From the NCBI RefSeq assembly GCF_016185115.1, contig NZ_JACPOF010000029.1, forward strand, positions 250,530 through 314,529: a stretch of DNA of 64,000 nucleotides. The letters run 5' to 3'. Shown in pieces: positions 54,304 through 63,568 of the stretch; positions within the stretch are counted from its first letter, which is position 1; every line of letters starts with the position of its first letter. This DNA comes from Polaromonas sp. GTDB lineage: Bacteria > Pseudomonadota > Gammaproteobacteria > Burkholderiales > Burkholderiaceae_C. The position numbers were made by a program, and so were the translations under genes. Under the pieces are notes generated by a model. That model did no database searches. It was not told where the DNA came from and saw only the letters and a list, made by a program, of their open reading frames with translations.

Positions 54304-54423
54304 ATGCTGCTCAAGCTGACAGCCTGGACAGGCGCTGTGCTGGCCTGCCTGGGCGTGTTTGCCCTGTACACGCAGCCGGATTTTCTTGTAACACTTGCCA
54401 ACCAGGTCTGGGCCTGTTTTTAG
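54304..54423 (+). CDS. Small membrane protein, 39 residues
   Basis: The short frame MLLKLTAWTGAVLACLGVFA then LYTQPDFLVTLANQVWACF has one clear membrane helix (about 8-22) and starts 13 bp after the MFS stop. A TTG at 54292 is in frame. Composition and codon use look coding, and co-transcription with the transporter is likely. The function is unknown. Confidence 0.5.
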   Translation: MLLKLTAWTGAVLACLGVFALYTQPDFLVTLANQVWACF

Positions 54424-54592
54424 GTCCTGCTGACTTCAAAGGTTGCACGGCCCGGCGCTGGAAGCAAGTACACGGTCAATGTCCAACACTCCAACACGCG
54501 CAAGCGCAAGCAGCTATGAAAATTAAAGTAATCACGGGCGCTTCGGACGGTATGGACGCGGAGATGGCAAACCACTTGAAGTACCTACACTG

Positions 54593-55177
54593 ATGCAGAG
54601 CAATTTGCACGGAACAGAGCCTGCTTCACCATGGGTTCAGCGCTGGTCGCACCTGGTCAAACCGGGAGGCAGGGTTCTTGATGTCGCCTGCGGCCGTGGA
54701 CGCCATGCGAAATGGTTCCACGGACGGCAACACCCTGTCACCCTTGTAGACAGGTCGCAGGAGGCGGTTGATTCGATCGCCCTGCCCACTGAGTCCTGCG
54801 AAGCGGTAGTGGCAGATATTGAAAACGGGCCGTGGCCGTTTACCGGGAGGCACTTTGAAGGCGTGATCGTCACCAACTACCTGTGGCGGCCACTGATGCC
54901 CACACTGCTGGCCAGTCTGGCAAACGGTGGCGTACTGATTTACGAAACGTTTACCCAGGGCAACGAAACTGTGGGCAAGCCTTCGAGGTCAGACTTCCTT
55001 CTCGGACACGGCGAATTGCTGGAAGTTTGTAAAGCCTTGCGCATCGTGGCATACGAAGATGGTTTTATGGCGGCCCCCAATGGAGAGTCGCCCCGTTTTA
55101 TCCAGCGAATTGTGGCAGTCCGGGAGGCCGCGGGCGATGTTGCAAGGCCGGCACCCGCGCGTTATGACCTGGCTTAG
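54593..55177 (+). CDS. Class I SAM-dependent methyltransferase
   Basis: This 194-residue Rossmann-fold methyltransferase has motif I VLDVACGRGRHAKWF (about 27-41), the acidic loop VTLVDRSQEAVDSI, EAVVADIENGPWPF and the post-II segment FEGVIVTNYLWRPLMPTLLASLANGGVLIYETF. It resembles TehB/UbiE-type small methyltransferases. The substrate is unknown. It stands between the MFS gene and dapA; a weak hairpin at 55177-55204 follows. Confidence 0.88.
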   Translation: MQSNLHGTEPASPWVQRWSHLVKPGGRVLDVACGRGRHAKWFHGRQHPVTLVDRSQEAVDSIALPTESCEAVVADIENGPWPFTGRHFEGVIVTNYLWRPLMPTLLASLANGGVLIYETFTQGNETVGKPSRSDFLLGHGELLEVCKALRIVAYEDGFMAAPNGESPRFIQRIVAVREAAGDVARPAPARYDLA

Positions 55178-55286
55178 AGCCTGTTACAGATCATCAACAG
55201 GCTCCTGGCTCTGGGTAGAATGCTGAATTGGCCTTCCGGCCCTTACAAGAGACCGACTGGTTGACTCCAGGACACTACCAAAAGAC

Positions 55287-56171
55287 ATGAAAACCATTAC
55301 TGGCAGCATCGTTGCACTGGCTACTCCCTTGCTTGAGGACGGCAAGGTTGATTACCCCAGCCTGCGAAAGCTGGTGGACTGGCATATTGCCGAAGGCACC
55401 GATTGCGTGGGCGTGGTCGGCACGACCGGTGAGTCGCCCACAGTCAATGTTGAAGAGCACTGTGAAATCATCCGGGTTGCGGTGGAGCAGGCCAACAAGC
55501 GCGTGCCCATCATGGCGGGCTGCGGTGCCAACTCAACCGCAGAGGCTATTGAACTTGCCAGATTTGCCCGCGGCGTAGGTGCTGATTGCCAGTTGCAGGT
55601 GGTGCCTTACTACAACAAGCCCACCCAGGAAGGCCAGTACCAGCACTTCAAGGCGATTGCAGAAGCCACCGGCGACCTCCCCGTGGTGCTGTACAACGTG
55701 CCGGGCCGGACAGTGGCCGATATGGCGCATGCCACCGTGCTGCGACTGGCGCAGGTGCCCGGCATCATCGGCATCAAGGAAGCCACCGGCAATATCGAAC
55801 GCGCCCAGTGGCTGATCAAGGAAGTGCCCAAGGGCTTTGCCGTGTATTCGGGTGACGATCCGACCGCCGTTGCCCTCATGCTGTGTGGCGGCCAGGGCAA
55901 TATCAGCGTCACGGCCAATGTCGCGCCGCGCCTGATGCATGAACTTTGCAAGGCAGCTGTCGCCGGGGATTCGAAACGCGCCATGGAACTGCAGATGAAG
56001 CTGCTGCCCTTGCACAAGCACCTCTTCGTGGAAGCGAACCCCATACCTGTCAAATGGGCCATGGCGCGCATGGGACTGTGCGGCCCAACCCTGCGCCTGC
56101 CCATGACCCCCCTGGAAACATCGAATGAAGCAACCGTGGAAGGCGCATTGCGCCTTTGCGGCCTGATCTGA
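55287..56171 (+). CDS. dapA: 4-hydroxy-tetrahydrodipicolinate synthase
   Basis: This 294-residue enzyme condenses pyruvate and aspartate semialdehyde, the first step of the lysine/diaminopimelate branch. The Schiff-base Lys is K164 ([13 protein letters not shown]), the Tyr of the proton relay is in [13 protein letters not shown] (Tyr136), and the pyruvate-binding VGTTGESPT is at 44-52. Full length. It is followed after 18 bp by bamC, the classic pairing. Confidence 0.96.
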   Translation: MKTITGSIVALATPLLEDGKVDYPSLRKLVDWHIAEGTDCVGVVGTTGESPTVNVEEHCEIIRVAVEQANKRVPIMAGCGANSTAEAIELARFARGVGADCQLQVVPYYNKPTQEGQYQHFKAIAEATGDLPVVLYNVPGRTVADMAHATVLRLAQVPGIIGIKEATGNIERAQWLIKEVPKGFAVYSGDDPTAVALMLCGGQGNISVTANVAPRLMHELCKAAVAGDSKRAMELQMKLLPLHKHLFVEANPIPVKWAMARMGLCGPTLRLPMTPLETSNEATVEGALRLCGLI

Positions 56172-56189
56172 ATTTTAAGGAAAACCCAA

Positions 56190-57344
56190 GTGAAGACTTT
56201 GCAAAAACACAGCGGCCTGCGGACAGCACAACACCTGGCAGGCCTGTCCCTGCTGGCAGCAGCCATGCTGTTGGCCGGTTGCTCCACCGTCAGCGATCTG
56301 ATGGCAGGCGACAAGATTGATTACAAATCCAATGGCAAGGCCGGACCTTCTCTGGATGTACCGCCCGACCTGACACAGCTTTCGAGGGAAACCCGTTACG
56401 TCGTGCCCGGTACCACCGTCAGCGCAAATGCCTTCCAGATTGGCCAGGCGTCTTCACAAAATGCGCCAGTAGCCGCTACAACCTTGGGCGATGTGCGCAT
56501 CGAACGTGCAGGCAACCAGCGCTGGCTTGTCGTCAATCGCCCGGCTGACCAGCTGTGGAGCCCGGTGCGCGACTTCTGGCTGGAAGGCGGGTTCCTGCTG
56601 GCGCTTGACCAGCAAAACATCGGGATCATGGAAACCGACTACGCCGAAAATCGCGCAAAAATTCCGCAGGATTTCATCCGGGCCACCATAGGCAAGGTTT
56701 TTGATGGCCTGTACTCCACCGGTGAGCGCGACAAGTTCCGCACCCGGCTTGAACGCAATGCAGCCGGAGGAACCGAGATTTACATCAGCCACCGCGGCAT
56801 GATTGAAACAGTTCGCTCAAAGAACACCAATGCCGGGCAGTCTGGTGATAACACCGTCTGGGAGCCGCGCCCGGCCGACCCTGAACTGGAAGCAGAATTC
56901 CTGCGCCGCCTGATGGTCAAACTTGGCGTCACCCAGGAGCAGTCGAGGGCACTGGTGGCCTCTGCGGGTCCTGTACGCCCGAGTTCGCGCGTAGGGAACG
57001 TGAATGGCGTTCCTGTGGTGCAGATAGATGAGGATTTTGACCGCGCCTGGCGTCGCGTCGGCCTGGCGCTTGACCGGACCGGCTTCACCGTTGAAGACCG
57101 CGACCGCGCCCAGGGCACCTACTTTGTTCGTTATGTTGAACCGACGGCGGACAAAAAAGAGCCGGGTTTCTTCGGCAAGCTGTTCAGCAGATCCGAAGCT
57201 TCGGTTCCACCCCTGAAGTACCGTATCACCGTAAAAAGCCAGGGAAGCGCCACCATCGTTTCAGTGCTGAATGCCCAGGGTGCCGCCGAGGCATCCGCCA
57301 ATGCAGAGCGCATCGTGAAAGTGATTTCAGACGATCTCAAATAA
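56190..57344 (+). CDS. bamC: Outer membrane protein assembly lipoprotein BamC
   Basis: This 384-residue lipoprotein uses a GTG start at 56190. The signal ends in the lipobox LLAGC (Cys at about 31). The unstructured signature DKIDYKSNGKAGPSLDVPPDLTQLSRETRY that binds BamD is present, followed by two helix-grip domains (NQRWLVVNRPADQLWSPVRDFWLEGGFLL and DEDFDRAWRRVGLALDRTGFTVEDRDRAQGTYFVRY). It is part of the beta-barrel assembly machine. Confidence 0.95.
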   Translation: MKTLQKHSGLRTAQHLAGLSLLAAAMLLAGCSTVSDLMAGDKIDYKSNGKAGPSLDVPPDLTQLSRETRYVVPGTTVSANAFQIGQASSQNAPVAATTLGDVRIERAGNQRWLVVNRPADQLWSPVRDFWLEGGFLLALDQQNIGIMETDYAENRAKIPQDFIRATIGKVFDGLYSTGERDKFRTRLERNAAGGTEIYISHRGMIETVRSKNTNAGQSGDNTVWEPRPADPELEAEFLRRLMVKLGVTQEQSRALVASAGPVRPSSRVGNVNGVPVVQIDEDFDRAWRRVGLALDRTGFTVEDRDRAQGTYFVRYVEPTADKKEPGFFGKLFSRSEASVPPLKYRITVKSQGSATIVSVLNAQGAAEASANAERIVKVISDDLK

Positions 57345-57395
57345 GGGGCGGGCTCTCCCGTCTCACGAAACAGGTTTACAAAGTTACTGAAACGG

Positions 57396-58169
57396 GTGTT
57401 GCGATTCAAAAGCCTGGGTAGTGGCAGCTCGGGCAACGCCACAGTCATCGAATCGGGCGGCTTGACACCACTCAGGCTGCTGGTTGACTGCGGACTGGGC
57501 ATCAGGCAACTTCAGTACCGACTCGCAGAGGCTGGCCTGCAGGCAGAAGACATTCATGCGGTATTTATCACCCATGAACACGGTGACCATATAGGGTGCG
57601 CCAGGGCGCTGTCATTGCGCTACAGGCTTCCCGTATGGATGAGCCGGGGTACACATGCGGCCATCGGATCTCCCGATTTTGAAGGGCGCCTGCATTTCGC
57701 GCGCGACGGCGGCAGGATTGACCTCGGCGGAATGGAGGTGACGCCCTTCGCCGTTCCCCATGATGCACGCGAACCCCTGCAGATCACCTGCACAGACGGA
57801 TCGGCAAAGCTTGCAGTGGTGACAGACCTGGGCCACGCGACGCCCCATGTACTTCATCATCTTTCGGCATGTGACGCGCTGGTGCTGGAGTGCAACCACG
57901 ACAGCGACATGCTCGCCCGATCGGCCTATCCCTATTTCCTGAAACGCCGCGTGGGCGGAGATCTCGGGCATCTGTCCAACGAAGCCGCCGCAGTGATTGC
58001 AGCCGCTGTCTGTCACCCCAAACTCAAGCACCTGGTCGCCGCACACCTGAGCAAACAGAACAATCTTCCCGCACTGGCCCGAACATCCATGGCAACAGCT
58101 TTGGGGTGCGCTGAACGGGAGATCGTTATCGCAGACGCTGGCGGGGGCACGCCCTGGCTGCACGCCTGA
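57396..58169 (+). CDS. MBL-fold metallo-hydrolase (YycJ/WalJ-like)
   Basis: This 257-residue protein reads from GTG 57396 (or TTG 57399), giving RFKSLGSGSSGNATVIESGG. The metal site is HEHGDHIGCARAL (about 63-75), with H in AVPHDAREP, TDLGHATPHV and a final HLSKQNN. The family acts on nucleic acid or cyclic-nucleotide phosphodiesters. It lies 51 bp after bamC, possibly in the same transcript. Confidence 0.9.
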   Translation: MLRFKSLGSGSSGNATVIESGGLTPLRLLVDCGLGIRQLQYRLAEAGLQAEDIHAVFITHEHGDHIGCARALSLRYRLPVWMSRGTHAAIGSPDFEGRLHFARDGGRIDLGGMEVTPFAVPHDAREPLQITCTDGSAKLAVVTDLGHATPHVLHHLSACDALVLECNHDSDMLARSAYPYFLKRRVGGDLGHLSNEAAAVIAAAVCHPKLKHLVAAHLSKQNNLPALARTSMATALGCAEREIVIADAGGGTPWLHA

Positions 58170-58200
58170 TGGACCGCACCGGCAGATAAAACCGGGGCAT

Positions 58201-58228
58201 AAAAAAAGCCACCTTGCGGTGGCTTTTT
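58201..58228. terminator. Bidirectional intrinsic terminator
   Basis: AAAAAGCCACC-TTGC-GGTGGCTTTTT is a perfect 11-bp stem with A and T runs, between the MBL gene (+) and the Ala-rich lipoprotein gene (-). Confidence 0.85.
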
Positions 58229-58252
58229 CACTGCGCCTGGGCGCGGTGTGTA

Positions 58253-58513
58253 TTACTTTGCAGCAGCTGGGCCACCGGAGGTAGCGGAAGCAGCAGCGGA
58301 AGCAGCTTGTGCAGCAACAGCAGCACCGGAAGAAGGGCTGGTAGCAGCAGAAGCGACAGCGGCAGCAGCGTCAGCAACTGGCGAGGAAGCCGCTGGTGCT
58401 GGAGCTGGAGCAGCCACAGGAGCTGGCGCTGGTGCTGGAGCTTCTTCTTTCTTGCCGCAAGCAGCGAGAGCAACAGCAGCAACCACGGCTGCCAGGATGA
58501 GGGACTTATTCAT
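58253..58513 (-). CDS. Small Ala/Pro-rich lipoprotein
   Basis: This 86-residue protein has signal MNKSLILAAVVAAVALAACG with a lipobox Cys at about 19, then KKEE and a low-complexity Ala/Pro/Val tail (PAPAPAPVAAPAPAPAASS) to the end. Such small lipoproteins are common in this family of bacteria and probably lie in the envelope. A terminator follows directly. The opposite strand is also open here only because of the repetitive composition. Confidence 0.7.
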   Translation of the reverse strand: MNKSLILAAVVAAVALAACGKKEEAPAPAPAPVAAPAPAPAASSPVADAAAAVASAATSPSSGAAVAAQAASAAASATSGGPAAAK

Positions 58514-58744
58514 TTTTACTATCCTTGATGATTAAAGAAAACAATTTCCGGAAATTGTCAGTCCATGCCTGACACAGGCATGAATGACCGGGCAAAAGGA
58601 CTCGAGCTCTTTTACCCAACTTCGGATTATAGCCAGTATTCACAGGATGAAGGACTACACCAATCCCGGTTTAAGCCCTGTAGCCGCCTTCGATGGTGCA
58701 CAGCAGACCCGATTCACGGGCACGCATGCACCCCATTCAGTGCT

Positions 58745-59254
58745 TCAGATTCCCAGCGTCGTAGCAGGGAAGGCCGCGGAACTGCGACGCAGACACTCGT
58801 CAAGGCGCTCGCGCAGGAGCACGCGCCGGGCAGGTTCGACGCCCGAAATACCGGTACAACGGTCCAGGTCCAGACGCTGGCACACCCACGCCGGACTCCA
58901 GAGCGCGCTGGGAAAATCGTCTGCCGACATGGAGGTATTGCTGCGGCAATCAATGATGTGCGCCCATGTTCGCCGCCATGTGACGAAGCGGGCATGACGG
59001 CGTATCAGTTCGTCATAGTTTTTCGCCAGTACGGTCAACTTCCGACCTGATCGCGACCACGCATGGAGAGACTGGGACACTGCGCGCTCTCCGAGAGGCC
59101 AGTCTTCAAAACTCCGGTCACTGAGAATGATCTCCCGCCATCCCTCGCTCGCCGCGACCTCAAAAGCCCGGCGAATCAAATCTGCAAACTCCATCGGTCC
59201 ATCAAAGCGGCCCAGGGGCAGTGCGGGTACACCAGAGAGATCTAACACTTCCAT
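58745..59254 (-). CDS. Conserved-looking hypothetical protein
   Basis: This 169-residue, soluble, Arg-rich protein starts MEVLDLSGVPALPLGRFDGPM and includes LILS-type segment REIILSDRSFEDWPLGERAVSQSLHAW and ARFVTWRRTWAHIIDCR. No motif I know. It is 32 bp downstream of the ribosomal-oxygenase-like gene on the same strand, so it is probably co-transcribed. The remaining 58514-58744 has no gene. Confidence 0.65.
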   Translation of the reverse strand: MEVLDLSGVPALPLGRFDGPMEFADLIRRAFEVAASEGWREIILSDRSFEDWPLGERAVSQSLHAWSRSGRKLTVLAKNYDELIRRHARFVTWRRTWAHIIDCRSNTSMSADDFPSALWSPAWVCQRLDLDRCTGISGVEPARRVLLRERLDECLRRSSAAFPATTLGI

Positions 59255-59286
59255 TTTTATCGCTCCGCGTTATCACTTCGTGCAGC

Positions 59287-60480
59287 TCAATTTGACTGCA
59301 GGTCAGTCCTCACCCAGCCGGCGTCATGCCAGTCGGCCAGCAGTTCCCTGGCTGGAAGGCTGGCTTTCGCCATTTCCGCCGCAGACAGGGCTCTCCGGTC
59401 AGCCAGCCGCCGCATGAGGCGGGCATCCACCCCTCCCGCACGATAACTTTCACCATTCAAAAACACATGGTGCGCGTCGTACATCATCCGGCTCTTGGCA
59501 TCAAGACAAACCCCGCAACCGGAGGATGGCCAGGCCTCATCTGGCTCGTCAAACCATACCGAAGGTTTCAGTTCGGTCATGTACTCACCCAAAGCACATG
59601 CCAGCGCCAATGGGTCTTTCAGTGCGCTGCGCAAGGCATTTTCGGCGAATCCCGCGAGAGCCTGCGGTATTTCAGCCGGCGTGGAAGTGGCGGCCTGGTC
59701 AGGGTCACGGTACAAAAGCGGCATTGCGGAACGGCGTCCTGTTGCAGGGTCGCCATCTGCAGCGTCCTCAGCAAAATCAGCGATGCGGTGCAGCAATGCC
59801 GAACCCAGTTCCTGCAGCGCGGGCGCGCGAAAACCAATCGAATAGGTCATGCAGCCGCCGTCCTTATCGCCGGGGTCTGCCGACTCGGCAATACCGTCGT
59901 GGGCGTAACGCGGAGGCAGGTAGAGCATGTCCCCCGCCTCCAGGACAAACTCCTGCTCGGGCTCGAAGTTCTGCAATATCTTCAGGGGGACCCCGCTCTG
60001 CAGCGTGAAGTCCTTTTGCCGTCCGATTTTCCAGCGGCGGCGGCCACTGGCCTGCAGCAAAAATACGTCATAACTGTCAAAGTGCGGACCCACACCGCCA
60101 TCAGGCGTGGCAAAGGAAATCATCAGGTCATCCAGCCGCGCATCCGGTACAAACCTGAACTGCTGCAACAGTTCGTGGGCTTTCCGCACATGGAGATCAA
60201 CGCCCTGCACAAGCAAAGACCAGCCGGGCTGCTTGAGTGCCGGCAAAGCACGGGGCCCAAAAGGACCCTGTTTCATACGCCAGCCGGATTTTCCCTGCAC
60301 GACAAGACGGGACTCCACGCCCTCGCGGGAAGCAAGACCAAACAGCTCGCTGCGGTCAAGGATGGGCTTGAATCCCGGGATGGCACCCCGGACCAAAAGC
60401 GGCTTTTTTTGCCAATGACGGCGCATGAATTGGGCGGGGCTGAGTCCAGCCAGAAGGGGCAATGCCTGATTTACATCCAT
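59287..60480 (-). CDS. roxA: Cupin/JmjC-type ribosomal oxygenase (RoxA/YcfD-like)
   Basis: This 397-residue iron/2-oxoglutarate oxygenase shows the N-terminal FMRRHWQKKPLLVRGAI, typical of YcfD, which hydroxylates an Arg of ribosomal protein L16. The iron ligands are in GPHFDSYDVFLLQ (HxD) and YLPPRYAHDGIAE (His). The C-terminal winged-helix part carries LKPSVWFDEPDEAWPSSG and ARLMRRLADRRALS. Substrate identity is by family only. Confidence 0.88.
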   Translation of the reverse strand: MDVNQALPLLAGLSPAQFMRRHWQKKPLLVRGAIPGFKPILDRSELFGLASREGVESRLVVQGKSGWRMKQGPFGPRALPALKQPGWSLLVQGVDLHVRKAHELLQQFRFVPDARLDDLMISFATPDGGVGPHFDSYDVFLLQASGRRRWKIGRQKDFTLQSGVPLKILQNFEPEQEFVLEAGDMLYLPPRYAHDGIAESADPGDKDGGCMTYSIGFRAPALQELGSALLHRIADFAEDAADGDPATGRRSAMPLLYRDPDQAATSTPAEIPQALAGFAENALRSALKDPLALACALGEYMTELKPSVWFDEPDEAWPSSGCGVCLDAKSRMMYDAHHVFLNGESYRAGGVDARLMRRLADRRALSAAEMAKASLPARELLADWHDAGWVRTDLQSN

Positions 60481-60481
60481 G

Positions 60482-60493
60482 GGACAATTGTCC
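60482..60493. promoter_or_regulatory. 12-bp palindrome filling the gap between divergent starts
   Basis: GGACAATTGTCC is a perfect palindrome. It occupies nearly all of the 14 bp between the roxA ATG (60480, minus) and the SlyD-like ATG (60495, plus), so both genes have the same 5' context. It may be an operator. Confidence 0.45.
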
Positions 60494-60494
60494 G

Positions 60495-61019
60495 ATGAAA
60501 ATCACCCCTCAATGCGTTGTTGCCCTGACGTGGACGCTGAAAGATACCTTGGGCGAAGTACTCGACGAACTCGATGAGCCGGTCGAGTTCCTGCTTGGGG
60601 GCAATGACCTGCTTGCAAAAATTGAAGAAGCGCTGCAGGGCCACGAGGCCGGCGACAAGGTCGATCTGCATCTTGAGCCCGAAGAAGCCTTCGGCGATTA
60701 CGATGAAAACCTGGTATTTCTTGAGGCGCGCAAGATATTTCCGGCAGAACTGGAAGAAGGCATGACTTTCGACGGATTCGCCCTGCCGCAGGGCTCCAGC
60801 CCTGACACACCGCAAAACAATATCTATACGGTGACGGAAATCTATCCCGAACACGTGGTGCTGGATGGCAACCATCCACTCGCGGGCATTGCGTTGCGCC
60901 TGTCGTTAAAGGTGGAGTCTGTACGGGAAGCGACTGAAACCGAAATAGGTCAGGGCTCTCTGGGGACCGGATTCTTCAGGCTGGAATCCAGCCTTCCCGG
61001 AAACGGCACCCTGCACTAA
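60495..61019 (+). CDS. SlyD-like FKBP-type peptidyl-prolyl cis-trans isomerase
   Basis: This 174-residue protein begins MKITPQCVVALTWTLKDTLGEVLDE. The FKBP core has VEFLLGGNDLLAKIEEALQGHEAGDKVDLHLEPEEAFGDYDENLV, followed by the insert-in-flap domain. It folds proteins by Pro isomerisation. There is no His-rich metal tail as in E. coli SlyD. The start at 60495 is preferred to an in-frame ATG at 60462 because it gives the family N-terminus. Confidence 0.9.
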   Translation: MKITPQCVVALTWTLKDTLGEVLDELDEPVEFLLGGNDLLAKIEEALQGHEAGDKVDLHLEPEEAFGDYDENLVFLEARKIFPAELEEGMTFDGFALPQGSSPDTPQNNIYTVTEIYPEHVVLDGNHPLAGIALRLSLKVESVREATETEIGQGSLGTGFFRLESSLPGNGTLH

Positions 61020-61030
61020 CTTCAACAATA

Positions 61031-61058
61031 AAAAAAGCGCCATGTCGGCGCTTTTTTT
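61031..61058. terminator. Bidirectional intrinsic terminator
   Basis: AAAAAAGCGCC-ATGTC-GGCGCTTTTTT, an 11-bp perfect stem with A and T runs, lies between the convergent SlyD-like gene and the glycine-zipper gene. Confidence 0.85.
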
Positions 61059-61071
61059 TGACTTCGGAGGG

Positions 61072-61611
61072 TCAGATCCTCTGGATCTGTCCATTCTCAA
61101 TCCGCACCCGATCACCCGCACGAAGGTCGCCTGGATTGGACAGGTCGTATGCGCGATATGCGCCGCTATCCACCTGTACAGATACACGATAGACGTCAGT
61201 TACAGCACCTCCGCCATTGGCGTTACGCTGAATGGCATTTCCTGCCACCGCGCCGCCCACACCACCGGCAATAGTGGCAAGATCCCTGCCCCTGCCCTGA
61301 CCAATCTGGTGACCGATAACTGCACCGGCGATACCGCCAATGATGGTACCGGCGGCGTTGCTGCCTGCAGGTGCCTGCGTACGAACAACTTCAACATTCG
61401 TGATGCGGCCATACTCCACGGAGGCTGTTGGCGCGGTTGAGGTCGGGTAGGCAGTTCCTGCGGGATAAACAGTGCCGGATGGGTACGCTGATCCGGACGG
61501 ATACGCGTTTCCTACGGGATAGGTGGGGCCCGGGGGAGCGGCACAAGCTGCCAATCCGGCCACCATGACCACGGAAACAATAGCTGAACCAAAACGATGT
61601 GCTGAGCGCAT
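61072..61611 (-). CDS. Glycine-zipper 2TM-domain lipoprotein (SlyB/PcpC-like)
   Basis: This 179-residue lipoprotein starts at ATG 61611 behind a strong AGGAGA site. The signal ends in LAACA (Cys about 23). A repetitive GNAYPSG/SAYPSG/TVYPAG linker is followed by SVEYGRITNVEVVRTQAPAGSN and the glycine zipper TIIGGIAGAVIGHQIGQGRGRDLATIAGGVGGAVAGNAI. The C-terminal beta part (DVYRVSVQVDSG...LRAGDRVRIENGQI) is typical. Probably an outer membrane stress lipoprotein. Confidence 0.88.
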   Translation of the reverse strand: MRSAHRFGSAIVSVVMVAGLAACAAPPGPTYPVGNAYPSGSAYPSGTVYPAGTAYPTSTAPTASVEYGRITNVEVVRTQAPAGSNAAGTIIGGIAGAVIGHQIGQGRGRDLATIAGGVGGAVAGNAIQRNANGGGAVTDVYRVSVQVDSGAYRAYDLSNPGDLRAGDRVRIENGQIQRI

Positions 61612-61778
61612 GAGATTTCTCCTTTGAAAAGATATCAACACGGCCGAAACCGCTGATGTGCCTATTCAAATGGACTGTGGTCGCTATGCGCATCGGTCAA
61701 TAGAGGGTGGAGGCCTAGGATAGCCCTCAGCGTGCATGTAGGCGAAAGTCCACCTCACATGGCCGGCAGGTAAAGCGT

Positions 61779-62225
61779 TTACCTTTTACCTGTAGAGCCG
61801 TAGCCGCCCTCACCCCTTTCGCTCGCCGGGAAGTCAGTCACTATATTGAACTGGGCCTGCACCACCGGCACGATCATCAGTTGCGCAATGCGCTCTAAAG
61901 GCTCTATGGTGAAAGGCACATCGCTGCGATTCCAGGCACTGACCATCAACTGGCCCTGGTAATCACTGTCAATAAGGCCCACAAGATTACCGAGAACGAT
62001 GCCATGTTTATGCCCAAGGCCCGATCTGGGAAGGATCAGTGCAGCATAGGACGGGTCATGAAGGTAAATGGCAATGCCCGTGGGCACCAGTTGCCACGCA
62101 TTTGCAGCCAGGGTTAGCGGCGCGTCCAGACAGGCGCGCAAATCAAGGCCCGCACTGCCCGGCGTGGCGTACTGCGGAAGATTGCCCTGAAGGCGAGGAT
62201 CGATGATCTTGACGTCAATTTTCAT
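61779..62225 (-). CDS. dut: Deoxyuridine 5'-triphosphate nucleotidohydrolase
   Basis: This 148-residue trimeric dUTPase makes dUMP and keeps uracil out of DNA. Motifs in order: [44 protein letters not shown] and the C-terminal [12 protein letters not shown] arm that closes the site. It follows coaBC on the same strand after 41 bp, the conserved order. Confidence 0.97.
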   Translation of the reverse strand: MKIDVKIIDPRLQGNLPQYATPGSAGLDLRACLDAPLTLAANAWQLVPTGIAIYLHDPSYAALILPRSGLGHKHGIVLGNLVGLIDSDYQGQLMVSAWNRSDVPFTIEPLERIAQLMIVPVVQAQFNIVTDFPASERGEGGYGSTGKR

Positions 62226-62266
62226 GAATACCTGTGTGTTTCCAGATGGTTAAAAAGCTGTGCGGA

Positions 62267-63538
62267 TCAGGACGGGAATGCGGCCAAGCGAGCAGCTATC
62301 TCGCGCACAAGCTGGCGTGCCAGCGCGAGTTTGGAAGCGTGTGGCAATTGCCTGCTGCCCTTTTCATCCACAAGCAACAAGGCGTTGTGGTCCTGTCCGA
62401 AAGTATCGGGGCCGATATTGCCCACAAGCAGCGGGACTTTTTTCCGCAGCCTTTTGGCCTCCGCGTTTTCAACAAGATTGTGACTCTCCGCCGCGAACCC
62501 CACACAATACAATTTGCCGGCTTGTGCCTGGGGCAAACTGGCCACCGTAGCGAGAATGTCCGTATTTTCCTCAAAGACAAGCTGCGGCGCCTGGCCCGAC
62601 GCGTCCTTCTTTATTTTCTGCCCTGATGGTTTTGCCACGCGCCAGTCGGCGACAGCTGCAGCTGCGACCAGAACGGTCGCAGCTTGAACATGCGCCATCA
62701 CGGCGTCAAACATGTTTTGTGCGGACTTGACATCAACCCTGTTGACCCCACGAGGGGTGGCCAGGGCAACCGGCCCGGCCACAAGGGTGACGTGCGCGCC
62801 AGCCTCGTGGGCGGCCCGCGCTAGCGCAAAACCCATCTTGCCGCTTGAGAGGTTGGTGATGCCGCGCACGGGGTCTATCGCTTCATATGTTGGTCCGGCG
62901 GTAATCAGTACATGCTGCCCAGCGAGAACCTTGGGAGCAAAAAAACTGATGACGTCCTCAAGTATCTGGTCGGGCTCCAGCATGCGCCCATCGCCCGTTT
63001 CGCCACAAGCCTGAAACCCTGTACCCACGCCCAGCACGGTTGCGCCATCCGCCTCCAGCTGCACAAAGTTGCGCTGCGTCGCGGGATGCGCATACATTTC
63101 GCGGTTCATGGCGGGTGCTACCAGCAAGGGCACCTTGTCGATAGGCCTTGCAAGACACATCAGGCTGAGCAGATCGTCAGCCCTTCCATGCAACAGCTTT
63201 GCCATGAAGTCAGCGCTCATGGGTGCAATCAGGATGGCATCCGCTTCACGCGACAGATTGATGTGAGCCATGTTGTTGGACTCCCGGCTGTCCCACTGGC
63301 TTGTATAGACAGTCCTGCCGCTTAATGCCTGCATGGTGACGGGCGTGATGAATTGCTCTGCGGCTTCGGTCATCACTATCTGCACCGTCGCGCCTGCCTT
63401 GATCAATGCCCGGCATAACTCGGCGGCCTTGTAGCAGGCGATGCCGCCTGACAGTCCCAGAAGGATGTGTCTTCCCGCCAGATCAAGGGGCTCATCCGGA
63501 TTCACGCTGCCTGTGGCTGCATTTGCTTGATTCGTCAT
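62267..63538 (-). CDS. coaBC: Bifunctional phosphopantothenoylcysteine decarboxylase/synthetase
   Basis: This 423-residue enzyme makes 4'-phosphopantetheine for coenzyme A. The CoaC half has LLGLSGGIACYKAAELCRAL, the active-site His in NMAHINLSREADA, and APAMNREMYAHPATQRN. The CoaB half begins HVLITAGPTYEAIDPVRGITNLSSGKMGFALA and ends with the flexible loop region KIKKD. The start at 63538 is chosen because the upstream in-frame part overlaps the likely promoter. Confidence 0.95.
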   Translation of the reverse strand: MTNQANAATGSVNPDEPLDLAGRHILLGLSGGIACYKAAELCRALIKAGATVQIVMTEAAEQFITPVTMQALSGRTVYTSQWDSRESNNMAHINLSREADAILIAPMSADFMAKLLHGRADDLLSLMCLARPIDKVPLLVAPAMNREMYAHPATQRNFVQLEADGATVLGVGTGFQACGETGDGRMLEPDQILEDVISFFAPKVLAGQHVLITAGPTYEAIDPVRGITNLSSGKMGFALARAAHEAGAHVTLVAGPVALATPRGVNRVDVKSAQNMFDAVMAHVQAATVLVAAAAVADWRVAKPSGQKIKKDASGQAPQLVFEENTDILATVASLPQAQAGKLYCVGFAAESHNLVENAEAKRLRKKVPLLVGNIGPDTFGQDHNALLLVDEKGSRQLPHASKLALARQLVREIAARLAAFPS

Positions 63539-63568
63539 GCCCCGCAATGTATCAGTTTGTCCGCGTAA

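Noticed and set aside
54516..54595. 25-codon frame just before the methyltransferase gene
   Set aside because: Very short, no family, no conserved features; more likely leader sequence.
55177..55204. 9-bp stem hairpin after the methyltransferase gene
   Set aside because: There is no T-run after the stem on either strand, so a terminator call is not supported.
58248..58535. Plus-strand frames over the Ala-rich lipoprotein
   Set aside because: They arise from the repetitive GCA/GCT composition; only the minus strand has a signal peptide, lipobox and terminator in the right places.
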